A stretch of 64,000 nt of DNA from a virus. Below, piece after piece: positions 45,134-53,922 of the stretch. The stretch covers positions 24,789-88,788 of IMG/VR virus record IMGVR_UViG_3300020197_000008; one strand, written 5' to 3'. Made by a program: the position numbers and the translations under genes. Numbering within the stretch: the first letter of the stretch is position 1; every line of letters starts with the position of its first letter. The notes under the pieces were generated by a model. The model had not been told where the DNA came from and did not search any database. It was given only the letters and a program-made list of their open reading frames with translations.

Positions 45134-46267
45134 ATGTCACAAAACGAAAATTCAATTTTTATTCCTAAAGTACTTTCATTGTTTTCTGGAGTAGGTGGTT
45201 TTGACCTTGGTTTAGAACGTGCGGGTATGAAAACAGTGTTTCAATGCGAGTGGGATAAGCATGCCGTAAAGATACTGGAACGTCATTGGCCCGAAGTACC
45301 GCGATGGACGGATATTTCGACTCTGACTGGCGCATATGTTCTGGATCATGCACCGACGATTGATGTTGTTGCTTGGGGCTCTCCGTGTCAAGACCTTTCT
45401 GCGGCAGGTAAGCGAGTAGGCCTGAGTGGAAAACGCTCAGGATTGTTCCACGAGGGCGTAAGAATCATCAAAGAAATAAGGGAGATAACAAATGGAAAGT
45501 ACCCCAAATTATCTATCTGGGAAAATGTCTATGGAGCGCTTAGCTCCAATAAAGGAGCCGACTTTAACCAAGTTCTCTACGAAATGGCTGAGGCAGGGGC
45601 GCTGGAACAGGAATGGCGTGTCTTGGATGCGCAATACTTCGGAGTCCCACAACGACGTCGAAGAGTGTTCCTCGTGTCTGTCTTTGATTCTACAGTCGCC
45701 AAAAGATGTCCCGATCCGCTATTCCCTTTCCCCGAAGGCGTGTCAGGGCATATTGAGAAGGGCTCAGAGTCGATCAAGAATCCTTCCGACAGTCTTGAGG
45801 GAAGCCTTACAGAGGGTAGCTGCACAGATAAAACAACAATAGGATCCAACGAAGACAGTAAGACCTCGGTCGAGTATGATAAATACAACTCAATAATTGG
45901 ACCGTTAGCAGCTTCGGATTGGAAATTTCCGCAGCAGCAGCAGGTTTATGAGGGAAAAATAGTGGTATACAAACAAAAAGATACACGCAGCGCCGTATCT
46001 GTTTTAGGGACCACAGCTCATACATTAACATCCAGAATGGATTCTAGCGAAGATGGATACGGCAGGGGTACGCCAATAGTTGCGGAGATGCAAAACAACA
46101 ATCCTGTTGTGAGAAAGCTTACCCCAATTGAATGTGAGCGTCTTATGGGTTGGCCGGATGATTGGACTTGCGGACAGGCAGACATACACAGATATACACA
46201 ATGTGGAAACGGAGTGGCCTCTCCTGTCGCAACGTGGATTGCGCAAATACTAATCCCCCTGCTATAA
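45134..46267 (+). CDS. DNA C5-cytosine methyltransferase
   Basis: 377 residues from ATG 45134; an in-frame ATG at 45095 would overlap the glycosyltransferase. Complete motif set: I (SLFSGVGGFDLGLE), IV with catalytic C85 (GSPCQDLSAAG), VI (IWENVYGAL), VIII (FGVPQRRRRVF), IX-X (CERLMGWPDDW, then CGNGVASPV). The variable target-recognition region lies between motifs VIII and IX. It transfers methyl from S-adenosylmethionine to a cytosine. No cognate restriction enzyme is seen beside it, so protection against host restriction is likely. G+C looks higher than in adjacent genes, which may hint at separate acquisition. Confidence 0.92.
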   Translation: MSQNENSIFIPKVLSLFSGVGGFDLGLERAGMKTVFQCEWDKHAVKILERHWPEVPRWTDISTLTGAYVLDHAPTIDVVAWGSPCQDLSAAGKRVGLSGKRSGLFHEGVRIIKEIREITNGKYPKLSIWENVYGALSSNKGADFNQVLYEMAEAGALEQEWRVLDAQYFGVPQRRRRVFLVSVFDSTVAKRCPDPLFPFPEGVSGHIEKGSESIKNPSDSLEGSLTEGSCTDKTTIGSNEDSKTSVEYDKYNSIIGPLAASDWKFPQQQQVYEGKIVVYKQKDTRSAVSVLGTTAHTLTSRMDSSEDGYGRGTPIVAEMQNNNPVVRKLTPIECERLMGWPDDWTCGQADIHRYTQCGNGVASPVATWIAQILIPLL

Positions 46268-46268
46268 T
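46239..46268 (+). promoter_or_regulatory. Candidate sigma70-like promoter
   Basis: TTGCGC (46239-46244), 18-nt spacer, TATAAT (46263-46268), overlapping the methyltransferase stop and 33 nt before the thermonuclease GTG. The -10 is perfect and the -35 moderate. Confidence 0.45.
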
Positions 46269-46301
46269 GGGTGTCAAACAATCGGAAAGAAAGATACAGT
46301 C

Positions 46302-46694
46302 GTGACAGATAAATTAAATCCATGGATATACAATGCAGAGATTAAAAAAGTAGTTGATGGTGACACATTTGATATTGTCATTGATCTTGGTTTTGATATT
46401 CTTAGGAAAGGTAGAGTGCGTCTTTATGGCGTAAATACACCAGAAAGTCGAACAAAAGATTTAGCTGAAAAACAAAAAGGTTTAGCAGCTAAAGAGTTCA
46501 CCGATCAATGGCTTACCCGCGCAAAGCATAAAGTTAAAATAGAAACTATCTTAGATAAAAATGAGAAGTATGGCAGAGTATTAGCTAAGGTTTGGGATGA
46601 GGGTGGCAACTGTCTCAATACAGATATCGTTGCCGCAGGCTTTGCAAGGGAATACTATGGTGTTGGAGATAAGACCTGGTCAGAATTTAAGTAA
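46302..46694 (+). CDS. Thermonuclease (SNase family)
   Basis: 130 residues from GTG 46302. Single-domain staphylococcal-nuclease-like enzyme with KVVDGDTFDIVI, then R40 (RVRLYGVNTPES), E48 and the later arginine in KYGRVLAKVW, matching the R35/E43/R87 catalytic trio. D21 fits the calcium-binding aspartate. No signal peptide, so it probably acts inside the infected cell on DNA or RNA. Slightly shorter than the usual 140-150. Confidence 0.88.
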   Translation: MTDKLNPWIYNAEIKKVVDGDTFDIVIDLGFDILRKGRVRLYGVNTPESRTKDLAEKQKGLAAKEFTDQWLTRAKHKVKIETILDKNEKYGRVLAKVWDEGGNCLNTDIVAAGFAREYYGVGDKTWSEFK

Positions 46695-46777
46695 TATAAT
46701 TATTATATTTTATTATTTTGCCCTTGTTCTTATTAGACTATATCTTAAAAGTTTCTCAAGAAAGATAATAAATTATT

Positions 46778-46951
46778 ATGGCATTTGAAACTCTGCTTAT
46801 TGAAGCTCACCTATTCCCATCTTTTCAAAAGAATAAATATCATAAGTCTCACAAACTACGTTTCCTAAAAAGGGACTGGGAGCATCAATTAAAATACGCA
46901 TGCTTTTCTACTGATTTTCTGAGTCCTTTGTCAAAAAAAATTGTTAGTTGA
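46778..46951 (+). CDS. Hypothetical small protein
   Basis: 57 residues, basic (FQKNKYHKSHKLRFLKRDW) with an N-terminal amphipathic stretch. The ribosome binding site is poor (AAGATAATAAATTATT). It lies in a 329-nt stretch otherwise without a gene and ends just before a good promoter. Possible but weak gene call. Confidence 0.35.
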   Translation: MAFETLLIEAHLFPSFQKNKYHKSHKLRFLKRDWEHQLKYACFSTDFLSPLSKKIVS

Positions 46952-46953
46952 AG

Positions 46954-46982
46954 TTGACTTTTCCTGGTTGGGTCGATATAAT
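46954..46982 (+). promoter_or_regulatory. Strong sigma70-like promoter
   Basis: TTGACT (46954-46959), 17-nt spacer, TATAAT (46977-46982), 41 nt before the ATG of the next gene. The best consensus promoter in the window, likely recognised by host RNA polymerase. Confidence 0.8.
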
Positions 46983-47023
46983 ATCTATCTGTAATTAATC
47001 AATTCAATCATAAAGGAAAAAAT

Positions 47024-47206
47024 ATGTCAGATAATAAATTCAACTACTTTGAAGTTAAGACCTCGTTTCTTGTTAAGGCAAGAAATAAGTCGGAGGCGGA
47101 GAAGATTGCCCTTGGACGCAAGAATGTTAAGGGCGAAATCCTTTCTACAAATACAGACGTGGAAAGAGTTTCAGCAGTAGACGTTAGGGAAATGCTAGAA
47201 ATCTAA
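47024..47206 (+). CDS. Small conserved-looking protein, own transcription unit
   Basis: 60 residues, AAAGGA six bases before the ATG. Pattern: FNYFEVKTSFLVKARNKSEA, a beta strand then a helix, then KGEILSTNTDVERV, a small alpha/beta fold. It has its own near-consensus promoter and a strong terminator, which suggests high, independent expression soon after infection. Residues 1-30 vaguely resemble the start of the metallophosphoesterase (KNMTHARM), which may be chance. Function unknown. Confidence 0.65.
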   Translation: MSDNKFNYFEVKTSFLVKARNKSEAEKIALGRKNVKGEILSTNTDVERVSAVDVREMLEI

Positions 47207-47215
47207 TATCTATTC

Positions 47216-47254
47216 AAAAAGCGGTGTCGATCTAAGGTGTCGACACCGCTTTTT
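47216..47254 (+). terminator. Strong rho-independent terminator
   Basis: A perfect 15-bp inverted repeat AAAAAGCGGTGTCGA/TCGACACCGCTTTTT with a 9-nt loop, ending in a T run. Because A and T tracts flank it on both sides it could work in either direction. Confidence 0.9.
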
Positions 47255-47271
47255 GTATACAAGGAAAAACA

Positions 47272-47979
47272 ATGCAAAAACTAATTGCACAAGTAGTTGG
47301 AAAAAATGAAGAACATAGATATTTAAAAGATGTTCTTGAAAGACTATCTCAACAAGTTGACTTAATTGTTTTTACAGATGACTGCTCTACGGACTCTACC
47401 TTTTCAATTGCAAAACAATACTGTCAAACGTATCAAAATAAAGAATCACTTTTTTCAAAACATGAAGGCCATCTTAGGGCAACTGCCTGGGGCAATCTCT
47501 CGGAACACGCAAAAGTTGGTGACTGGATTCTCGCTATTGATTGTGACGAAATGATTTATTTGAAAAATAATATATCTAGTTTGGATATAAAATCTACTTT
47601 AAAACAATCGCCAAGTGATGTTGTTAATGTTAGATTTTATCATATGTGGAACAACACTCACTATAGAGTTGATAAGCTTTGGGCGCCAGAAAATAGTTCA
47701 AGAATATTTAGATTTAAGGAAAATGGTGGATTCTTAAATAAAAAACTTGGCTGTGGATCAGAACCCTCTTATGTCATGGATTGGATAAGGCAAAGAAATT
47801 ATTGGTCAGATTCAAATTTAATCATGAAACATATGGGATACGAAAAAGATGAAGATAAAATTTCTAAGTATGAAAGATATATAAAAATAGATAATGGTCA
47901 GTTTCACAACATAAATCACATAGAATCAATAGTAGATAAAAATCCAGTACTAGTAAGATGGGGTAATTTTGGAGTATAA
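47272..47979 (+). CDS. Glycosyltransferase family 2-like protein
   Basis: 235 residues, AAGGAAAAACA before the ATG. The N-terminus (LIAQVVGKNEEHRYLKDVLE) and DDCSTDSTF near residue 40, then the DxD-like WILAIDCDEMIY near residue 90, fit the GT-A fold. Acceptor unknown. Second glycosyltransferase in 3 kb and followed by a possible third. Confidence 0.72.
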   Translation: MQKLIAQVVGKNEEHRYLKDVLERLSQQVDLIVFTDDCSTDSTFSIAKQYCQTYQNKESLFSKHEGHLRATAWGNLSEHAKVGDWILAIDCDEMIYLKNNISSLDIKSTLKQSPSDVVNVRFYHMWNNTHYRVDKLWAPENSSRIFRFKENGGFLNKKLGCGSEPSYVMDWIRQRNYWSDSNLIMKHMGYEKDEDKISKYERYIKIDNGQFHNINHIESIVDKNPVLVRWGNFGV

Positions 47980-47980
47980 T

Positions 47981-48667
47981 ATGAAAAATAAAATAAAGAT
48001 AGCAACACAAACGCAAACAATACAAGCATTGACTAAAAAAATGCTATCCAACCATAAATACGCCTATGTATGTTTTCCCAAAACATCTCTCCAGGCTTTG
48101 GGCAATAACAAAACAGGCATCGTTTCTGAAAACTTTGTATCGGAAATTCAAAGTTCTTTTGACATCAAGAATGATTTTTACATGAAAGCGGTTCCAGCAT
48201 CTTATGTGTATAATTCGGAAAAAGAAGAAGAAATAGATGCATCCATCTTTAAGGATAATTCAATTTATTTCAATTCATCTACTTTAGAAAGTTATTTTTA
48301 TAATAATCAAGTAGTCTTTGATTCTTTTGTGGAATTTTATATAAAAAATACACCATATATCATTGTTTCTTTCAATGATAAAAAACAAATAACTAAACTT
48401 TTAGGTTTTCCAGCAGGCTATATTCACGTTCCATATAATAATCATGAAAATCAACTAGATAATATATGTGAAAAAATAGATGCGATAAAGGATAGATCAG
48501 ATATGATATTGCTTGACTGTTCAGTACTTTCTTCTGCCCTGGCTCACAGGATATGGAACAATTTTAATTTATCAATATTAGATTTTGGAAAGATTATTAG
48601 TTTTTCTAAATCAAAATTCATAAATGAAAAAAAGTTTAATGAAAAAAACTCAAATCAAAACAGATAA
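47981..48667 (+). CDS. Putative GT-D-like glycosyltransferase or hypothetical protein
   Basis: 228 residues from ATG 47981; an in-frame TTG lies four codons upstream. Segments such as YAYVCFPKTSLQAL, YIIVSFNDKKQITKLL, DMILLDCSVLSSALAHRIW and LSILDFGKI resemble the GT-D-fold sugar transferases in which a sugar is added to a glycan or phage component, but I cannot confirm this without alignment. Stops inside the next gene (overlap of 44 nt). Tandem with the preceding glycosyltransferase. Confidence 0.5.
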   Translation: MKNKIKIATQTQTIQALTKKMLSNHKYAYVCFPKTSLQALGNNKTGIVSENFVSEIQSSFDIKNDFYMKAVPASYVYNSEKEEEIDASIFKDNSIYFNSSTLESYFYNNQVVFDSFVEFYIKNTPYIIVSFNDKKQITKLLGFPAGYIHVPYNNHENQLDNICEKIDAIKDRSDMILLDCSVLSSALAHRIWNNFNLSILDFGKIISFSKSKFINEKKFNEKNSNQNR

Positions 48668-49289
48668 AGAAGACGATTTATTTTTAATAGATCTTTTGTT
48701 TGATTCTGATTTAACAATCTCTGAAATAGCAAGGGAGATGCAGTTAAAGTACAGTGATCTAAACAAAAAAATAAATTCCCTAGGTCTATCTTGGATAAAA
48801 GAGCAGAAGAAAAAATCTTCAAGAGGGCAAAATGCCCTAACGCATCTAATGAAGAAACTTCTGCCAGGACAAAAAATCATTAACGAATATCATATTGGTG
48901 ACAAGATGAAATTAGATGTATATTGTCCTTCTTATAGATTGGCGGCAGAATTTCATGGAAGACAGCACTTTTATTATACACAAAGGTTCTATGAATCAAA
49001 GTATGATTTTGATCAAGCTGTGGAAAGAGATAAAGCAAAATTACAAAAGTGCGAGGAGCTTGGAATAGTTTTGGTTGTTTTTAGGTATAATGATCTTCTT
49101 ACAGAAGAAGCGGTATATGATAGAATGTTGCAGGCGATACGTATTGCAAAGCCGGAAATAAAACAAAAAACTAAAAAAACAAATCTAACAGATAATTCAT
49201 ACTATCAACAGCAGAAGAAAAAATATAATAAAAGAAAAAAAGATCTATATAGAAAAATGAAAAATAAAAAGAACTATCATGATAGATAA
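48624..49289 (+). CDS. PD-(D/E)XK/Vsr-like endonuclease with N-terminal HTH
   Basis: 221 residues. Residues about 15-55 look like a helix-turn-helix (LTISEIAREMQLKYSDLNKKI). The catalytic region from about 75 has NEYHIGDKMKLDVYCPSYRLAAEFHGRQHF, with D and E separated as in very-short-patch repair and DUF559-type nucleases, followed by RDKAKLQKCEELGIVLVVF. The C-terminus is lysine-rich. Could be a free-standing homing endonuclease or a repair nuclease. ATG alternatives at 48624 and 48639; the longer one is given. Ten-nt overlap with the helicase gene. Confidence 0.68.
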   Translation: MKKSLMKKTQIKTDKEDDLFLIDLLFDSDLTISEIAREMQLKYSDLNKKINSLGLSWIKEQKKKSSRGQNALTHLMKKLLPGQKIINEYHIGDKMKLDVYCPSYRLAAEFHGRQHFYYTQRFYESKYDFDQAVERDKAKLQKCEELGIVLVVFRYNDLLTEEAVYDRMLQAIRIAKPEIKQKTKKTNLTDNSYYQQQKKKYNKRKKDLYRKMKNKKNYHDR

Positions 49290-50739
49290 TATCAACCTTG
49301 TAGAATCTGCAGGACCGTATCCGATTGAATACCAGCTTTTTGCATTATCTTTTAGGTGTCAGGGGGCGGTTGGATTTTTTAGAGATAACCTTCAACCAGA
49401 AATGGTTGGTTTTCTTGAAAATCAGAATGGTATAAACGAGTTTTATAAAGCGCTTATTTCATACTCGGCTTCAACCGAGTTGAGCATCGTCGACCCTATT
49501 GCATTTAGAGACTGGATGCAGAACGAAAGCGACCTTTACCAAGCTCTAAATGGTCAAAATGGTGTTGATTTAATTATGGACGTATTAAATAAAATGGAAT
49601 TGTCCACTCCAGAAGCCGTAACTAAAGTAATAAAACATAAATATAACAAACTAAAACAACGTAATTTATTAAAAGAACTTGAGATTATCCTAGGTCAAAA
49701 GGGGTTAAAGTCAGAAGAAGATCTTTCAAAGATGACATCTTTAGCAATAGAGATAACAACTTTGGAAAATCAGATTAATTATAATCCGTATGATGGGGTT
49801 GTTACAGCCAATGAAATGATAGATAAAATCGACTCATTATTAGATACTCCAGATTTTCTTTCTACTCAATATAAATCATTAAATAGGGCGATGGGATACA
49901 CTAACGATGGTGGTTTTTACAGGGGCTCTGTTCATGCAATCATAGCCGCATCGGGAAAAGGCAAGAGCACATTTGCAAAATGTCTTGTGAATAACTGGTT
50001 AGACAATGGGTACAGGGCTTTGTATATAAATTTTGAAGAAGCCAGAAGTCATTGGGAAAGAATATTAATGACTCAAATCATAGGAAAAAACGTTTATGCT
50101 GAAGCGGGATCTTGGAGTGAAGAAGATAAGAAAAAGCATATGAACACCTTTATGCAAAAATTACTTAAGTGGGGCGACAGATTGATGGTTAAGCACGACC
50201 CTGATACTCCCTATTTTGAAGATCTTGAAAAATGGTTAAGAGAAATTCTTCTGCAGAATCAAGATATTCCAGATGTCATCGTAATAGATACCATACAGTC
50301 TATGTTTACCAGATCCAAAGGAAAGGCTAGATGGGGTGAGTTTGAAGAAATGATGGTTCGCCTAGAGAAGCTATCAAGAGATATGAACTGCGTCTTAATC
50401 ATTACCGCACAAGAGAACTCAAACAGAATGAAAGAAAGACGAGAAGTAGTTATGCAGTCTGACACTGGCGGATCGCTGGCCATTCAGCAGAAGTGCGCAA
50501 TAACAATCTTTATTACTGAGAAAAAACTAATTAGCGGAGATGACTCAGAGGACGAAAGTATAATGCAACTGCAGATACCAAAAAACAGAATAACTGGTTC
50601 AACTTTTGCGTATGAGCCACCCCTGGTTAGGTACGTAGATTCTAAAAAGATATACGAAGAATACGAAATAGTTACAAATCAATCTTACGATGCGTCTTCT
50701 ATATTAGATGACCTACTGAGCAATGGAGACTTTTCTTAA
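49279..50739 (+). CDS. DnaB-like replicative helicase
   Basis: 486 residues. An N-terminal helical domain of about 180 residues precedes a RecA-like core. Walker A is G226-T231 (ASGKGKST), followed by YRALYINFEEA. Walker B is near residues 332-338 (VIVIDTIQSM). Later LIITAQENSNRMKERR and GSLAIQQKC fit the arginine-finger and sensor regions of DnaB/T7 gp4 helicases. It would unwind DNA ahead of the Pol III-like polymerase encoded downstream. The stop overlaps the next start by one base. Confidence 0.85.
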   Translation: MIDNINLVESAGPYPIEYQLFALSFRCQGAVGFFRDNLQPEMVGFLENQNGINEFYKALISYSASTELSIVDPIAFRDWMQNESDLYQALNGQNGVDLIMDVLNKMELSTPEAVTKVIKHKYNKLKQRNLLKELEIILGQKGLKSEEDLSKMTSLAIEITTLENQINYNPYDGVVTANEMIDKIDSLLDTPDFLSTQYKSLNRAMGYTNDGGFYRGSVHAIIAASGKGKSTFAKCLVNNWLDNGYRALYINFEEARSHWERILMTQIIGKNVYAEAGSWSEEDKKKHMNTFMQKLLKWGDRLMVKHDPDTPYFEDLEKWLREILLQNQDIPDVIVIDTIQSMFTRSKGKARWGEFEEMMVRLEKLSRDMNCVLIITAQENSNRMKERREVVMQSDTGGSLAIQQKCAITIFITEKKLISGDDSEDESIMQLQIPKNRITGSTFAYEPPLVRYVDSKKIYEEYEIVTNQSYDASSILDDLLSNGDFS

Positions 50740-51533
50740 TGAATATTATTACACCAAAAGGAATAAAAGATTATCAAACTTGTGCGTTATTATACAGATA
50801 CAGGCATAAAGATCAACTGCCAGAAAAAATAAATGGCAGAGATCTAGTCTCGGAAAAGTTTGAAAACACAATTAAACAGATTGTTTTTTATTTTTTTTAC
50901 AGAAAACAAAAAGATGGATTAACTCCCTCTTACGATTCTCTGTTGAACAGATGGGAAAAGATATGGTTCGCCGAAGACGTTTCTGATTACGACATAATAA
51001 CAGAGCAGCATGAAACGGCATATGGTAATACCGCCAGCCTAACCACGAGAGCAGCGGCGTTGTTTCGTTCTTTTCATCAAAATTATAGTGATCAGGAATA
51101 TATTCCAATATCTATAAACGACTCAGTTACAGTTCCAATTGATAAAGTTATTAACTTAAAATATAATTTTGATTTAATCTTATATAAAAATAAAAAATAT
51201 TACGTTATTAAATTTTTATTTAATTATAAAAATAATCATCACTACATGTACGAAACTGATTTTAGTGCAATGAAATACGCTTTCTTAAAAAGAAATCCAG
51301 ATAGATTAAAAGATACAAAATTCGGGTATATAGATTTTGCTCAACCAAATGTCATTTTTCAACCATGCACGATTAACAATGAGGACCTGTCTGCTTTAGA
51401 ATTTTGGTCCAAAGAAGCTTCACAGGAAGAGATCTTTGCCCCAAGAAGGGGTTTAACCTGGTATTGTAAAAAATGCCCATTTGATAAACCATGCTCAAAG
51501 TGGAAGGGGTGGAAAGATGTCGAAAAATCGTGA
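50739..51533 (+). CDS. Cas4/RecB-like protein with iron-sulphur cysteines
   Basis: 264 residues. Four cysteines in the AddB/Cas4 arrangement: one near residue 12 (DYQTCALLYRYRH), then WYCKKCPFDKPC at the C-terminus, suggesting a 4Fe-4S cluster. The nuclease core is near residues 145-165 (NFDLILYKNKKYYVIKFLFN). The aspartate and lysine are present, but the acidic residue of the [DE]xK motif appears to be replaced (VIK). It may be inactive or use an alternative residue. Between helicase and HD genes. Confidence 0.65.
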   Translation: MNIITPKGIKDYQTCALLYRYRHKDQLPEKINGRDLVSEKFENTIKQIVFYFFYRKQKDGLTPSYDSLLNRWEKIWFAEDVSDYDIITEQHETAYGNTASLTTRAAALFRSFHQNYSDQEYIPISINDSVTVPIDKVINLKYNFDLILYKNKKYYVIKFLFNYKNNHHYMYETDFSAMKYAFLKRNPDRLKDTKFGYIDFAQPNVIFQPCTINNEDLSALEFWSKEASQEEIFAPRRGLTWYCKKCPFDKPCSKWKGWKDVEKS

Positions 51534-51705
51534 ACAAGCTAGATTGGGAATTTTGTTTACTAATGAATTAAGTTACAAAATAAATTACATGAGCAATATG
51601 ACTGGATTCTTTGATCCAGCTAAATTTATCTATTATCTTATAGATAAAGAATATGAAATGTTAATAAAAAAATATGGCCCTTCTTATGACGGGGGCGAGA
51701 AATGA
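51517..51705 (+). CDS. Hypothetical small protein
   Basis: 62 residues from ATG 51517, which lies within the end of the preceding gene after GGGGTGG. Helical, with FFDPAKFIYYLIDKEYEML; overlaps the next start by 4 nt (ATGA). Possibly ribbon-helix-helix-like by size and pattern, but I cannot assign it. Function unknown. Confidence 0.5.
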   Translation: MSKNREQARLGILFTNELSYKINYMSNMTGFFDPAKFIYYLIDKEYEMLIKKYGPSYDGGEK

Positions 51706-52397
51706 AAAAAACAATACTTGACAAACTTTTGGATGAAGATGTTTTGTTTAAGAAAAATGAAAAAGAAAACAAAATACTCTCTAGTTTATTAGAAGAAATA
51801 AATTTAATAAAAACAACTAATATAAAAAGTTTTGTAAGATCTGTTCTGTTAAAAGCTAAAGATTTTTGGGAAATGCCCGCAAGCATGTCCGTAGATGAAA
51901 ACCCCATTGACGAACACGGTATTGGTGGAAACGTTCTACATACTCAAAGGGTCATTAGACTGGCTCAACACATATGTGATTCCTACATGTTGGATACCCA
52001 AGAAAGAGATTTGGTTTACGCTGCATGCTTGTTGCATGACGTTACTAAGGCAAAAAAAGACACAAATGCAAACTATATTTACGATGACTTACACGCATAT
52101 ACGGTTGATGCATTTGTAGAATGGTGCATAGAAGAAGATAAAAAATATGCGTCTGAAAGTTCATCAACCTGTCTTTACCTAGATAAACCGACAATTGAGA
52201 TAATTCTTAGGCTTATCAGATGCCACATGGGTCCGTGGTCTCCAATCCCAGAAACATATCCGACCTCAAACGCTGAGATGGTCGTGCATCTGGCAGATAA
52301 TATTGCCTCAAATCTTCACAATATCGTTGACGGTAAGGCTATAATGGAACACAGGTGGAAACCACAAAATGAAGAAAACAATAAACCCATTAAATAA
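51702..52397 (+). CDS. HD-domain phosphohydrolase
   Basis: 231 residues. HD superfamily metal-binding pattern: histidine in GGNVLHTQRV, H112-D113 in CLLHDVTKAKKD, and downstream histidines (DLHAYT, RCHMG) and aspartate (LADNIAS). Such enzymes hydrolyse nucleotides, cyclic nucleotides or alarmones. In a phage replication cluster a nucleotide or signalling-molecule phosphohydrolase is plausible. Translationally coupled to genes on both sides. Confidence 0.75.
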   Translation: MKKTILDKLLDEDVLFKKNEKENKILSSLLEEINLIKTTNIKSFVRSVLLKAKDFWEMPASMSVDENPIDEHGIGGNVLHTQRVIRLAQHICDSYMLDTQERDLVYAACLLHDVTKAKKDTNANYIYDDLHAYTVDAFVEWCIEEDKKYASESSSTCLYLDKPTIEIILRLIRCHMGPWSPIPETYPTSNAEMVVHLADNIASNLHNIVDGKAIMEHRWKPQNEENNKPIK

Positions 52398-52539
52398 AAG
52401 GTTAATCTTGTTAAATGATTTAGAAAGATTAATCTTAGAGTCAGTGTACTATAGGGCTTATGGTAAAGAGACGAATTCTGCACAAAAATATGTTATCTGG
52501 AATTACAGTCAAAAATCCAACAAGGTTATGTTAAAATGA
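52369..52539 (+). CDS. Hypothetical small protein
   Basis: 56 residues, out of frame with the 3' end of the HD gene (29-nt overlap) and overlapping the primase start by 4 nt (ATGA). Basic and helical (LNDLERLILESVYYRAYGK). It bridges an otherwise empty 138-nt gap, which supports it as a real gene. Function unknown. Confidence 0.5.
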   Translation: MKKTINPLNKRLILLNDLERLILESVYYRAYGKETNSAQKYVIWNYSQKSNKVMLK

Positions 52540-53738
52540 GACTTCCCAATGATAAAACAAAATTCCTTAACAAATGGAGATATGTGGAAGTAGCAAGATA
52601 TGTGTCATCGCTCGATAGGGTCATAAGAGATAAGGTGGGTGACAATCCCACCTTTTATGACATTGATGATATTGATGAATATAGAAAACTGCACAACAAT
52701 ATTGGTTTGTATACCTCCGTTTGGCATTATGATTTAAGGGATATCGACAAGTGTAGTAGGCTTGGTTCACTTTATTTTGATTTGGACAACGAAGACATGG
52801 ATAAGTGTCATAGGGAAGTTGTATTTTTATATGACTACTTAACAAGATTTATTCCAGAAGAATCTGTTCTTGTTTATTTTACTGGAAAAAAGGGTTTTCA
52901 TATTGAATGCGAGGCAGCTGCCCTAGGCATAAATCCAACAAATGAGCTTCCTAAAATATTTAGATATATTGCAACAAAGATAAAGCAGAAGTATTTAATA
53001 GAATCTTTAGACTTTGCGGTTTATGACATGAGAAGGATGTGGCGTTTGCCTGGATCCAAACATCAGTCTACTGGTTTATATAAAAACATAATTCCTAAAA
53101 ACATTTTGAAAGAAAATATTGATTCGATAATCTCTTATTGTCAAACTCAAAAAGAAAATAACGTTGAAGAGCAAAGCTTTTCGTTATCGGCAAATGAATG
53201 GTATAGGCGATTTACGTATGAGATGGAGGAAGAAAAAACAAAACCAAAAGATTTTTTAGAGTCCTTTAATAAATATGGTTCGAGCAGACTAAGGCCTTTT
53301 AATGAAAAACAAAAATCATTTGAGAAAGAAAACTTATGGAAAAACTGTCCCGCAGTAAAAAGACTGCATGAGCAGGCCATAAAAAATGGGGAACTAGAAC
53401 ACGAGGCAAGATTATTTTTGTGTTCTATTTTAACGTACAACATTGATTCTATTAAATATCTTCATGAAATTTTAAGCAGTTGTGATGATTACAATTTTGA
53501 AAAATCTACTGGTCATATTGACGACTGGGTTAAAAGAAGAGAGCTGGGAATTGGGGGTAGGCCATATACCTGCGATAGGGCTAACGCCGTTGGGGTCGGA
53601 TGTGGGGATTGTGCTTTGGAAAAAAGAAATAAATGGGTTAAAATAGGTGATAAGCTTTTTGAAACTAGCGAAAAATCCTCACCATCCCCAGTTAGATTTG
53701 CCTATAAAACCATAAAGGATCAAAATGTCAAACAATGA
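52536..53738 (+). CDS. Archaeo-eukaryotic-type (AEP) primase
   Basis: 400 residues. Catalytic D82 and D84 in LYFDLDNED, the conserved VYFTGKKGFHIE segment near residues 108-120 and RRMWRLPGSKH near 165-175 fit the AEP small-subunit fold. The C-terminal CDRANAVGVGCGDC is a probable zinc or iron-sulphur site. It makes primers for lagging-strand synthesis with the DnaB-like helicase two genes upstream. Overlaps the next ATG by 14 nt. Confidence 0.8.
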   Translation: MRLPNDKTKFLNKWRYVEVARYVSSLDRVIRDKVGDNPTFYDIDDIDEYRKLHNNIGLYTSVWHYDLRDIDKCSRLGSLYFDLDNEDMDKCHREVVFLYDYLTRFIPEESVLVYFTGKKGFHIECEAAALGINPTNELPKIFRYIATKIKQKYLIESLDFAVYDMRRMWRLPGSKHQSTGLYKNIIPKNILKENIDSIISYCQTQKENNVEEQSFSLSANEWYRRFTYEMEEEKTKPKDFLESFNKYGSSRLRPFNEKQKSFEKENLWKNCPAVKRLHEQAIKNGELEHEARLFLCSILTYNIDSIKYLHEILSSCDDYNFEKSTGHIDDWVKRRELGIGGRPYTCDRANAVGVGCGDCALEKRNKWVKIGDKLFETSEKSSPSPVRFAYKTIKDQNVKQ

Positions 53739-53922
53739 TGCTATTGGCCTCTGCTCCGACTGCGGCACTGAGCAGTCTGACAGGTCGATGTTTGCTAGCC
53801 CATTTGCTCAAGCCGGAAAACCCCCAGTGTGCAGGTACTGTTCAGGGGTTGTAATCGTTTGCTATAGAAAAGATAAACAGAAAGTGTTAGATGACATTAA
53901 AAGACAAAGGGGAATTCAATGA
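53725..53922 (+). CDS. Small zinc-ribbon protein
   Basis: 65 residues with two paired-cysteine knuckles, CSDC (residues 10-13) and CRYC (36-39), which would bind one zinc. The C-terminus is a basic helix. Overlaps the primase end and the polymerase ATG, so it is co-translated with them and may be a replication accessory. The target is unknown. Confidence 0.6.
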   Translation: MSNNDAIGLCSDCGTEQSDRSMFASPFAQAGKPPVCRYCSGVVIVCYRKDKQKVLDDIKRQRGIQ

